DNA of 64,000 bases, taken from Chryseobacterium sp. Leaf201 (GTDB lineage Bacteria; Bacteroidota; Bacteroidia; Flavobacteriales; Weeksellaceae). Location of the stretch: the NCBI RefSeq assembly GCF_001421435.1, contig NZ_LMKA01000046.1, forward strand, positions 1 through 64,000. Reading direction: 5' to 3'. Position numbers and translations under genes: made by a program. The notes under the pieces were generated by a model that had not been told where the DNA came from, ran no database searches, and worked only from the letters and a program-made list of their open reading frames with translations. This document shows positions 52,339-60,279 of the stretch, piece by piece. Position 1 is the first letter of the stretch, and every line of letters begins with the position of its first letter.

Positions 52339-53880
52339 TTATTTTGTTTCACTGAGTCTTAAAATATCGCCGAAAACTCCTCTGGCGGTTACCTGGGCTC
52401 CTGCTCCTGCACCCATGATAACAATCGGGTGTTCCCCGTAACTTTCGGTGTAAATCTCGAAGATTGAATCTGAGCCTTTCAGCTGTCCTAATGCTGAGCC
52501 CGCAGGAACAGAAATCAGCTGTACATCCAGTTCGCCTTTGTCCTGCTGCAGATCTCCGTGGAGGTCACCGACATATCTCAAAACATGGCCCGGCTCCTGG
52601 TTTTCTTTTATTTTCTGGTATTGTTCATCCAATTCTTCAAGCCTTGTAAGAAATTCCGGTTTGGAAACGGAAAGCAAATGCTCCGGCACCAGATTCTGGA
52701 TTTTGATATCATTAAATTCATTGATGAGGTCTAATTCTCTTGCCAGGATTAACAGTTTCCGGGCAACATCATTTCCTGACAGGTCTTCTCTCGGGTCCGG
52801 CTCGGTATATCCTTTTTGCAGTGCTTCATTGATAATGACTGAAAATTTATCGTCCCTCAAAGAAAAATTATTGAAAACATAACTTAAAGTCCCTGAAAAC
52901 ACGCCTTTGATCCTCGTGATATTTTCCCCCGAAAGATGTAAAAGCTTAATGGTATCAATCAGTGGCAGGCCTGCGCCCACATTGGTTTCATATAAATAGC
53001 GCCTGTTGTTTTTGTTGAGGGTATATCTCAGTTTGCGGTATTCTTCAATGGGAAGTGTGTTGAAAATTTTATTGGAAGACACCAGGTCAAAACCGTTTTC
53101 TGCCAGTGCATGATAGTTTTTCACAAAATCTGTACTTGCCGTATTATCTACCACGATCAGGTTTTCCAGCTGGTTTTCTCTTGAAAACCTGATCAGGGTC
53201 TCAACATGCGAAGGTGTTTCAGCAGTCAGCACCTCATCATTCCAGTTATTCCCGAATCCTTTTTTACTGAAGGCTATTTTCCTGGAGTTGGCCACTGCTA
53301 CCACTTTAAGATCGATATTTTTACGTCTTTTAATTTCTTCCGAAGATTCCAGGACCTGCTTTATCAGTGTTTTTCCAACATTTCCATGACCGATGATGGC
53401 CAGATGTACCGTTTTCGGTTTCTTATAAATTTCAGATTCGATGATATTTTTTGCTTTTTCGCTCTGTGAAGAGGTTACCACGATATTTACCCTTTTTTCA
53501 CTGGCAATCTGGTTGAGCAGCAAAGGGAACACATTATTCCTGGCGAGTTCCGACAGGATTTTATTAAAATCTTCGGCAACAAAACCCAATACGGATACAT
53601 TATTGATACTGTAGATCTGAGAAACTTTTCCGGATTTCCGTTCTGCCTCAAATTCATCAATCAGGCAGTTGACGGCTTTTTCAGAATCGCTTTCCTGTAC
53701 AAGAATAGACAACCCGTTTTCGATTGCCTGCTGGGAAATTACCCCGACACTGATCCGCGCCAGGGTAAGCGCTTTGAAAATCCTTCCGTCAATCCCGATT
53801 TCCCCAAGGAAATCTTCTCCTTCAAACTTGATGATTGACCTGTTTTTTAAAAATTTTATTTCGTTGGCACTGTTTTTCAT
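52339..53880 (-). CDS. Homoserine dehydrogenase with N-terminal tandem ACT domains
   Basis: A 513-residue protein. Residues about 15-150 form two ACT-like modules (GEIGIDGRIFKALTLARISVGVISQQAIENGLSILV; VSVLGFVAEDFNKILSELARNNVFPLLLNQIASEKRVNIVV), the regulatory part seen between kinase and dehydrogenase in ThrA/MetL. The NAD(P) loop is GHGNVG at 164-169. Homoserine dehydrogenase motifs follow: GAGLPLIDTIK, GVFSGTLSYVF and EPDPREDLSGNDVARKLL. No aspartokinase domain is present, so it resembles a bifunctional enzyme that has lost its kinase. Its start overlaps the metX stop by four bases. Likely feedback inhibited; effector unknown. Confidence 0.9.
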   Translation of the reverse strand: MKNSANEIKFLKNRSIIKFEGEDFLGEIGIDGRIFKALTLARISVGVISQQAIENGLSILVQESDSEKAVNCLIDEFEAERKSGKVSQIYSINNVSVLGFVAEDFNKILSELARNNVFPLLLNQIASEKRVNIVVTSSQSEKAKNIIESEIYKKPKTVHLAIIGHGNVGKTLIKQVLESSEEIKRRKNIDLKVVAVANSRKIAFSKKGFGNNWNDEVLTAETPSHVETLIRFSRENQLENLIVVDNTASTDFVKNYHALAENGFDLVSSNKIFNTLPIEEYRKLRYTLNKNNRRYLYETNVGAGLPLIDTIKLLHLSGENITRIKGVFSGTLSYVFNNFSLRDDKFSVIINEALQKGYTEPDPREDLSGNDVARKLLILARELDLINEFNDIKIQNLVPEHLLSVSKPEFLTRLEELDEQYQKIKENQEPGHVLRYVGDLHGDLQQDKGELDVQLISVPAGSALGQLKGSDSIFEIYTESYGEHPIVIMGAGAGAQVTARGVFGDILRLSETK

Positions 53881-54848
53881 CTTTGCAAAATATTTTTAAT
53901 GATCGTATTTAATTGTTCGTATTCCATCAGGAAGGCATCATGCCCGTGTATGGACTGTATTTCATGATAGAATACCCGGTTTTTATTCTTTTTCAGTTTA
54001 TCGCAGCACATTCGGATTTCCGAAGCCGGAAAAAACAGATCGGTATCCACTCCAATCAGGTGTATGTCTGCTTCTATGCTGTCCAGTCTGTCTTCAGGAA
54101 CATTGATGTTCATCAGAAGATGGTTCATCAGCTGGTATGCTTTCAGACTAAATCTTTCGTTTAATACATTTCCGTGATAAACCAGCCAATCTTCAGATTC
54201 CAAACGCTGCTTTTCATTGTTGTAAGTATTTTTAAACCTGCTGTTTAAAGACTGCGGAGTCCTGTAGCACAGCATGGCGTGGATCCTTGCTTTCTGTAAA
54301 GGCTCATCATTCTGGTTCAGTAAAAATTTCTGAACAAGGCATTGGGCATGAAGCCAGTCGTGGGTTTTGTAATCACAGGCAACGGGAATAAAAATCTCAG
54401 CAAGTTCCGGTTTTTTTGCCAGCATTTCCCATCCGATTCCGCCACCCAAAGACCCTCCGATTATGGCATGTAAGCGGTTAATGCCTACTATTTCCAGTCC
54501 TTTTAAAAAGATATTGGCTATATCTGAAGGGGTAAAATCCTCATATTCATCCAATAAAAAACCATCATAGCCATTTCCGGGAATATTGAAGCACAGAACG
54601 GTGTACTTATTGGTATCAATGATCCGGTTTTCGCCGATCAGGTTTTTCCACCAGCCTTTTTCCCCCGCCACATCTGAATTTCCGGTTAACGCGTGGTTAA
54701 CTAAAATAATGGGTGCTGAAAAGAGGGATTTTCCGAAAAGCTGAAAGCTTAACGGAATATGGTATTCCTTTTGGGAATCGGTATGGTACGAAAAATGAAT
54801 AAGGTTCAGTTCTGTTTTCAATTCTATTATACTTTTATGATAATACAA
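53877..54848 (-). CDS. metX: Homoserine O-acetyltransferase (MetX-like alpha/beta hydrolase)
   Basis: A 323-residue alpha/beta hydrolase-fold acyltransferase that acetylates homoserine. LVNHALTGNSDVAG is the oxyanion region, the nucleophile Ser is in IIGGSLGGGIGWEM, and the catalytic Asp and His are in GVDTDLFFPASEI and SIHGHDAFLMEY. The chain is somewhat shorter than most MetX proteins (350-380). No ATG is available at the 5' end: the frame opens just after a TGA at about 54886 and the earliest listed start is a TTG at 54848, so translation begins at TTG or a nearby non-ATG codon. A SAM-I riboswitch lies directly upstream. It overlaps the homoserine dehydrogenase gene. Confidence 0.88.
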   Translation of the reverse strand: MYYHKSIIELKTELNLIHFSYHTDSQKEYHIPLSFQLFGKSLFSAPIILVNHALTGNSDVAGEKGWWKNLIGENRIIDTNKYTVLCFNIPGNGYDGFLLDEYEDFTPSDIANIFLKGLEIVGINRLHAIIGGSLGGGIGWEMLAKKPELAEIFIPVACDYKTHDWLHAQCLVQKFLLNQNDEPLQKARIHAMLCYRTPQSLNSRFKNTYNNEKQRLESEDWLVYHGNVLNERFSLKAYQLMNHLLMNINVPEDRLDSIEADIHLIGVDTDLFFPASEIRMCCDKLKKNKNRVFYHEIQSIHGHDAFLMEYEQLNTIIKNILQR

Positions 54849-54888
54849 TTGAAAATGCCATGAGAATGGCTGAAAGAAATTTCAGTAA

Positions 54889-54993
54889 GTTATCTGTCCA
54901 GAAATAAATCTGGTAGAACGTAGCACCTTCTTTGCTTGCACAAAGGGTTGCTAAGGTTTCACAGGGTCTAATCCCTCAACCTTTCTTGATAAC
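54889..54993 (-). ncRNA. SAM-I (S-box) riboswitch upstream of metX
   Basis: Read on the minus strand the region has the S-box core in order: GTTATCAAGA (5' side of P1), AGGTTGAGGGATTAGACCC (P2 with kink-turn), GTGAAACCTTAGCAACC, a P3 stem, AGGTGCTA, the P4 hairpin CCAGATTTATTTCTGG, and GATAAC closing P1. Established S-box elements bind S-adenosylmethionine and turn off methionine genes. The first gene downstream is metX, followed by homoserine dehydrogenase. Between aptamer and gene lie two short hairpins (CTGAAA with TTTCAG; GCCAT with ATGGC) but no strong T-tail, so control may be at translation. Confidence 0.93.
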
Positions 54994-55022
54994 ATTTTCA
55001 ATATGCTAATGAACGAATGGTG

Positions 55023-55030
55023 CAAAGATA
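55023..55030 (-). promoter_or_regulatory. -7 promoter box of the SAM riboswitch-metX transcript
   Basis: On the minus strand the box reads TATCTTTG followed by C, an exact TAnnTTTG match. It lies 30 bases before the aptamer's first P1 base, so the transcript should begin shortly before the riboswitch. No clear -33 box is seen. Confidence 0.6.
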
Positions 55031-55133
55031 GAACATATTTTTAAAATATTTATATAAATTTAATTTAATATAGCAAACCCTCATCAGTAAAGGATTTTAG
55101 GCGTTATATTACAAATAATTCAAATTTAGGAAG

Positions 55134-55165
55134 TTGGAATTTTTTATCAAAAAAACTTAACTTCG
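55134..55165 (+). promoter_or_regulatory. Putative promoter of the GH63-like gene
   Basis: TTG at 55134-55136 and TAACTTCG at 55158-55165 match the -33 and -7 boxes with a 21-base spacer and one mismatch (TTCG for TTTG). The ATG is 20 bases downstream at 55185. The rest of the 336-base divergent gap holds the metX riboswitch and its promoter. Confidence 0.45.
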
Positions 55166-55184
55166 TATGGAAAACAGGTGAAAT

Positions 55185-57800
55185 ATGATTGTAGAAAAAC
55201 AAAGATTACAAGACAGCAACTGGAAAAACTGGGGCCCCTATGTGAGTAACCGCCAATGGGGAAATGTACGGGAAGACTACAGTCCGAACGGCGATGCATG
55301 GAATTTCGCCAATCATAACAACGCAGAAAGCTATGCGTACCGCTGGGGTGAAGAGGGAATTGCAGGAATTTCCGATGCGAAGCAGCTTTTCTGTTTCGCC
55401 CTTTCTTTCTGGAACAAGAAAGATAAAATTGTAAAAGAGCGTTTCTTCGGGCTCAGCAATCCTCAGGGTAACCATGGAGAAGATATCAAGGAAATTTTTT
55501 ACTACCTCGATAATACCCCGACCCACAGCTACATGAAGATGCTGTATAAATATCCCATCAATGAATTTCCCTATGACGACATCCGTGCTGAAAATGCAAG
55601 ACGCAGCAAAAAGCAGCCTGAATATGAAATTTTTGATACCGGGATTTTTGACAATGATGAATATTTTGATATTTTTATTGAATATGCCAAAGCAGACTAC
55701 CATGATTTCCTGGTACGGGTAACGGTATTCAACAGGAGTGATAAAGACGCGCCTATTGTGGTTGCACCTACCGTATGGTTCAGGAACAACTGGAAATGGG
55801 GCTATAATACGTATAAAGGACAGACGAATGCCTCTCATGAAGGATGTATCAACATTAACCATGACAGCATTCCTGTTAAGAAGTTTTATTCAAGGAACAT
55901 TAATGCAGAAAGCGCTTTCTGCGACAATGAAACGAATAATCCGAAATTGCGCGGGACGCCTTATCCGGGCCATACTTATTTCAAAGACGGAATCAATGAT
56001 TATATTATTTACGGGAGCAATACCGTTAATCCTGAGAAAAGAGGGACGAAAGCTTCATTTTTAATTGATGACACGGTTAAAGCCGGACAGTCAAAAACAT
56101 TTGATTTCAGGCTGTCACCTGACGAATCAGATAATCCTTTTCAGGATTTCGACAAAATACTTCAGGCAAGAACCGATGAAGCGGATGAGTTCTACGCTGA
56201 CCTTCAGAGTGATGTAGAAAGCGAAGATGAAAAGAATGTACAGAGACAGGCATTTGCAGGACTGCTTTGGAATAAACAGTTTTACCATTACAACGTGGGA
56301 AAATGGCTGAAAGGGGATCCCAACTATGAAGCGCCCAGAGACTTTAATCACTATGTAAGAAATACGGAGTGGAACCACCTTCACAATAAAGATATCATTT
56401 CAATGCCCGATAAATGGGAATATCCGTGGTATGCAACATGGGATCTTGCTTTTCACTGTGTGCCGTTTGCCATCATTGATGCCGAATTCGCAAAAGGGCA
56501 GCTTCTGTTACTGACAAAAGAATGGTACATGCATCCCAACGGACAGCTTCCGGCTTATGAGTGGAACCTGAGTGACGTGAATCCGCCTGTTCATGCGTGG
56601 TCATGTTTCAGGGTTTTTAAAATTGACGAAAAGCAGAACGGGAAACCGGACCTCTTATTCCTGGAAAAAGTTTTTCAGAAGCTGCTGCTGAATTTCACGT
56701 GGTGGGTTAACCGCAAGGATAAAAACGGGAAAAATATTTTCGGAGGGGGCTTTCTCGGCCTTGATAACATCGGGGCCTTTGACCGGAATATGATATTAAA
56801 AGACGGCCAGCATCTGGAACAGGCTGACGGAACCAGCTGGATGGCCATGTATGCACTGAATATGATGCGGATTGCCATGGAGCTTGCCCAATATTATCCG
56901 GTATATGAAGATATGGCCATTAAGTTTTTTGAGCACTACCTTTATATTGCCGAAGCCATGGAAAACCTGGGTGACGGCACAAAAGGGCTGTGGAATGAGG
57001 AAGACGGCTTTTTCTATGATGTGTTGCAGCTCGGGGACGGGGACAGTGTTTCACTGAAGCTCAGAAGCATCGTAGGACTGATCCCAATGTTTGCGGTAGA
57101 AATTATTGACCATCACCTGCTTGATAAGATGCCCAATTTCGTAGAAAGAATGGACTGGGTACTTAAAAACAAACCTGAGTTGACCAAACTGGTATCCCAC
57201 TGGGAAGAGGAAGGCCAGGGAAGAAAACACCTGATGAGCATCCTGCGTAAAAACAGGCTTTCCAAAGTGCTGTCCAGAATGCTGGATGAGAAAGAATTCC
57301 TGAGTGACTACGGAATCCGCGCGATGTCTAAAGTGTATGAGGAAAATCCTTTTGTCTTCTCTGTTCACGGGACTGAGAATATGGTTTATTATACTCCGGC
57401 AGAAAGCGACAGCCGGATGTTCGGAGGTAACAGCAACTGGAGAGGGCCGATCTGGTTCCCTATTAATTTCTTAATTGTGGAAAGCCTGCAGAGGTTCCAT
57501 TTTTATTACGGGAACAGCCTTAAGGTTGAACTGCCTACAGGAAGCGGTGAACCTAAAAACCTTGATGAAGTGGCGCAGAATATCAGCAGCAGGCTGTGTT
57601 CTATTTTCCTGAAGGATGAAGTGGGACAGCGGCCTTTCAACGGGGGCAATGCAAAATTCAATTATGATGAGAACTTTAAGGATTATATCACCTTTTTTGA
57701 ATATTTCCACGGTGATAACGGCCGCGGCGTGGGTGCTTCCCACCAGACGGGCTGGACAGCCACTGTTGCAAAACTGATGAAGCCGAGGCTATCGGTTTGA
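55185..57800 (+). CDS. GH63-like (MGH1-type) glucosidase
   Basis: An 871-residue, apparently cytoplasmic, protein of the glycoside hydrolase 63-type glucosidase group found in Bacteroidota and other bacteria. The opening LQDSNWKNWGPYVSNRQWGNVREDYSPNGDAWNFANHNNAESYAYRWGEEGIAGISD is highly conserved in this group. The C-terminal (alpha/alpha)6 barrel shows KWEYPWYATWDLAFHCVPFA with a candidate catalytic Asp, and GNSNWRGPIWFPINFLIVESLQRF towards the end. No signal peptide is present. The likely substrate is an alpha-glucoside such as a trehalose- or glucosylglycerate-like compound; this is inference. Confidence 0.88.
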   Translation: MIVEKQRLQDSNWKNWGPYVSNRQWGNVREDYSPNGDAWNFANHNNAESYAYRWGEEGIAGISDAKQLFCFALSFWNKKDKIVKERFFGLSNPQGNHGEDIKEIFYYLDNTPTHSYMKMLYKYPINEFPYDDIRAENARRSKKQPEYEIFDTGIFDNDEYFDIFIEYAKADYHDFLVRVTVFNRSDKDAPIVVAPTVWFRNNWKWGYNTYKGQTNASHEGCININHDSIPVKKFYSRNINAESAFCDNETNNPKLRGTPYPGHTYFKDGINDYIIYGSNTVNPEKRGTKASFLIDDTVKAGQSKTFDFRLSPDESDNPFQDFDKILQARTDEADEFYADLQSDVESEDEKNVQRQAFAGLLWNKQFYHYNVGKWLKGDPNYEAPRDFNHYVRNTEWNHLHNKDIISMPDKWEYPWYATWDLAFHCVPFAIIDAEFAKGQLLLLTKEWYMHPNGQLPAYEWNLSDVNPPVHAWSCFRVFKIDEKQNGKPDLLFLEKVFQKLLLNFTWWVNRKDKNGKNIFGGGFLGLDNIGAFDRNMILKDGQHLEQADGTSWMAMYALNMMRIAMELAQYYPVYEDMAIKFFEHYLYIAEAMENLGDGTKGLWNEEDGFFYDVLQLGDGDSVSLKLRSIVGLIPMFAVEIIDHHLLDKMPNFVERMDWVLKNKPELTKLVSHWEEEGQGRKHLMSILRKNRLSKVLSRMLDEKEFLSDYGIRAMSKVYEENPFVFSVHGTENMVYYTPAESDSRMFGGNSNWRGPIWFPINFLIVESLQRFHFYYGNSLKVELPTGSGEPKNLDEVAQNISSRLCSIFLKDEVGQRPFNGGNAKFNYDENFKDYITFFEYFHGDNGRGVGASHQTGWTATVAKLMKPRLSV

Positions 57801-57818
57801 TAACTTTTATAAATTTGT

Positions 57819-57846
57819 AAAGCCTCTTCATCAGAGGCTTTTTTCA
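57819..57846 (+). terminator. Terminator after the GH63-like gene
   Basis: AAAGCCTCT at 57819-57827 pairs with AGAGGCTTT at 57833-57841 around a five-base loop, followed by further Ts. It lies 18 bases past the stop codon. Confidence 0.92.
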
Positions 57847-58033
57847 TTTACGTACCACATAATATTCACTCACTCAATAGAAAAAAGCAGATCTATAGTT
57901 AAAATCTATATCTTAATTAACATAATATTATTATTTTGATATTTTAAGTGAAAATTCAATATGAAAATTTAATTTCCATTGAAACTTTATTAATTTATTA
58001 ACTATATTAGCGCAATAAATCTAATAAAAGTTT

Positions 58034-59710
58034 ATGAAACAAAAATTACTATCTCTCACTGCTGTGGCACTTACAGCAATGTTTACCAACCAGTTTAACG
58101 CCCAGGAATACCAGCCAATGCCGGTTCAGACCGGGTTTAATGCTGATGTTATCGCTAACGGAGTAGGCCCTGCATCATCTTCTACCAACAGTGATGTAGA
58201 CGGAGTAAATTACGCATTTTTATCCCGGGATCTTCAGTTATTAGCCGGGAATGCACCGCTTGCTTATGGACTTCCTATTAACGGAATTATTAATTCTGCG
58301 GTTTCGTCTACATCAGGGTTATCCTATCAGATGGCTTCTTACAGCGCCAATAATTCACTGAGGCTTCTGGCTGCAGGAGACAACGGAACCCTTATGTTCA
58401 CGACACCTCTTTCCGTAAATACCCTCTATATGCTGGCTACCGGCGGAAGCGGATCCTGCACGGTAGATGTAGACGTGAATTTTACAGATAATACTTCACA
58501 GACCTTTACAGGGGTGAATATTTCAGACTGGTACGGTGGAAGCAGCTATGCCATACAGGGAATCGGTAGGATTAATACTGCAACGAACGCCCTGGAATCC
58601 GGAAACGGTACCAACCCGAGGTTGTATCAGATTCCTCTGACAATAGATCCGGCAAACCTCTCGAAAATTGTTAAAAGTGCAACCGTAACCAAAACAGGAA
58701 CCGGAGGAATCCCGAATATCTTCGCTTTCTCTGCTGACGCTTATAATGCATGCGGTTCTGTGTCCAATATTACCTATACTTCCACCATGACCAGTGCAAC
58801 CGTAAACTGGACAGCTCCTGCAAGCGCGCCGTCTTCAGGGTATCAGTATTATTACAGCACCTCGGCCACTCCTCCTACAGCATCTACCGTTCCTACGGGA
58901 AGCCTTCCGGCAGGAACAACTTCGGTTACGCTGAATAATCTGACAACAGGTCAAACTTATTATTTCTGGGTAAGAGCCAACTGCGGATCCGGACAGAGCT
59001 TCTGGAAAATGAAAGAAATAGCTACAGGACAACTTTCAGCAACTTATACGCTTGGTGATATCAATACAATGTACAATACAAATGTAACGACTACATCTAC
59101 AACCAACTGTGCAGGAGCCCTGAGCATCAATATCCCTGCAGGGTATAAAATAAAATCAACGGCTGTTTCCTACACGATGACCACTGCAGGCAACGGCTGG
59201 ATGGCTGAACAGAAAAGCCTTTTGGCATGTACCACCAACAATACTACGGAGTCTGCAGTGTCATCCGGATCAGGATCAACCACGGGAACCTTTTCTTATA
59301 ACAGAACAGGCCTTACTTTGGCAAATGACCTTACAGGGACTGTCAATTTTGAACTGAGAGCATGGAGAAGCTACGGAGGATCTGACTGCGGAGCAGATTA
59401 CAACAAAGTAGACGGCTCAACTTTTAAGGTGACCGTAACCCTTCAGCCTTTGGTTCTGGCTACCAATGAAGTGAATGCAAAAGAAAAAGAAAGAATTGCT
59501 TACCCAAATCCGTTTGTGGATACTTTACACCTTGAGAAAGCGGAAAATGTGAAAAAAGCAGTAATCACAGATCTTTCAGGTGTTATTGTACAGACTTTTG
59601 AAAACCCATCTTCTGATTTATTCTTAGGAGGTGTAAAATCAGGAATGTATATCTTAACATTAACCATGAAAGACGGTTCTGTAAAGAGCATGAAGACGAT
59701 TAAAAGATAA
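58034..59710 (+). CDS. Secreted fibronectin type III protein with T9SS sorting domain
   Basis: A 558-residue surface or secreted protein. It has a signal peptide (about 1-23, ending FNAQ), an N-terminal domain of about 210 residues rich in Ser/Thr/Asn (YQMASYSANNSLRLLAAGDNGTLMFTTPLSVNTLYMLATGG), a fibronectin type III module at about 240-325 (CGSVSNITYTSTMTSATVNWTAPASAPSSGYQYYYST ... TTGQTYYFWVRANCGSG), a further beta domain with paired Cys, and a T9SS C-terminal domain (AYPNPFVDTLHL ... GMYILTLTMKDGSVKSMKTIKR). No catalytic motif is visible. A role in adhesion or ligand binding is likely; it is monocistronic. Confidence 0.88.
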   Translation: MKQKLLSLTAVALTAMFTNQFNAQEYQPMPVQTGFNADVIANGVGPASSSTNSDVDGVNYAFLSRDLQLLAGNAPLAYGLPINGIINSAVSSTSGLSYQMASYSANNSLRLLAAGDNGTLMFTTPLSVNTLYMLATGGSGSCTVDVDVNFTDNTSQTFTGVNISDWYGGSSYAIQGIGRINTATNALESGNGTNPRLYQIPLTIDPANLSKIVKSATVTKTGTGGIPNIFAFSADAYNACGSVSNITYTSTMTSATVNWTAPASAPSSGYQYYYSTSATPPTASTVPTGSLPAGTTSVTLNNLTTGQTYYFWVRANCGSGQSFWKMKEIATGQLSATYTLGDINTMYNTNVTTTSTTNCAGALSINIPAGYKIKSTAVSYTMTTAGNGWMAEQKSLLACTTNNTTESAVSSGSGSTTGTFSYNRTGLTLANDLTGTVNFELRAWRSYGGSDCGADYNKVDGSTFKVTVTLQPLVLATNEVNAKEKERIAYPNPFVDTLHLEKAENVKKAVITDLSGVIVQTFENPSSDLFLGGVKSGMYILTLTMKDGSVKSMKTIKR

Positions 59711-59732
59711 TAAGCATACTAATTTATATTGA

Positions 59733-59768
59733 AAAATGCGGATCAAAATTAATTTTGATCCGCATTTT
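59733..59768. terminator. Perfect palindrome acting as bidirectional terminator
   Basis: The 36 bases are a perfect palindrome, AAAATGCGGATCAAAATT followed by its reverse complement. It lies between the convergent T9SS gene (ending 59710) and OsmC gene (ending 59789), with A-runs and T-runs on both flanks. Confidence 0.92.
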
Positions 59769-59788
59769 ATTTTTATCTGAACTAAAGT

Positions 59789-60214
59789 TTAAGCCTGAAC
59801 AATTTCCCCGTTCACATAAACTTCATAACTGATTTCCACATTCGGTTCTAACGTCTTGGAAACGGAACAATATTTCTCGAAAGACAGCTGTGCCGCTTTC
59901 TGTGCTTTTACAGGGTCAACACTTCCCTCCAGCATAAATTTAACTGTAATTGATTTAAAAGGCCTGGCATCATCTACAGGAATTCTTTCCCCTTCCACTT
60001 CCGCCTTAAAACCGGTGATTTCCTGCCGCTGTTTTTTCAGGATCGAAACTAAGTCAATACCGCTGCATCCCGCTACCGCCATCAGGACACTTTCCATCGG
60101 TGACACTCCTTTGGCACCGGGCTGGGACGTATTATCCAAAAGAATTGAATTTCCCTGGGCATTGGTACATTCAAACAAATAATCGTCATTAATTCTGTTA
60201 AGTGTTATTTTCAT
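59789..60214 (-). CDS. OsmC family protein
   Basis: A 141-residue OsmC/YhfA-type protein. OsmC-family proteins reduce organic hydroperoxides with two Cys residues; both are present here, Cys50 (MAVAGCSGID) and Cys116 (FEKYCSVSKTL), as is QPGAKGVSPMESVL. It is the size of YhfA-like members. The ATG sits directly against an array of eight GCAATAA heptamers (60214-60274), so the initiation region is made of a simple sequence repeat. It is convergent with the T9SS gene, with a shared palindromic terminator. Confidence 0.92.
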   Translation of the reverse strand: MKITLNRINDDYLFECTNAQGNSILLDNTSQPGAKGVSPMESVLMAVAGCSGIDLVSILKKQRQEITGFKAEVEGERIPVDDARPFKSITVKFMLEGSVDPVKAQKAAQLSFEKYCSVSKTLEPNVEISYEVYVNGEIVQA

Positions 60215-60274
60215 TATTGCTTATTGCTTATTGCTTATTGCTTATTGCTTATTGCTTATTGCTTATTGCTTATT
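60214..60274. repeat. Heptamer tandem repeat (TTATTGC, eight full copies) at the OsmC start
   Basis: Eight perfect copies of TTATTGC run from 60214 to 60269, followed by a partial TTATT. On the OsmC strand this reads GCAATAA repeated, and the last A of the array is the A of the ATG. The array fills the space to the DUF58 stop at 60280, so the OsmC 5' leader is entirely repeat. Perfect copies suggest active slippage; a seven-base step changes leader length, and any upstream frame. Confidence 0.95.
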
Positions 60275-60279
60275 CAAAA

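Noticed and set aside
55206..55862. Minus-strand ORF of 218 codons inside the GH63-like gene.
   Set aside because: Overlaps the highly conserved N-terminus of the glucosidase; no start context or motif supports it.
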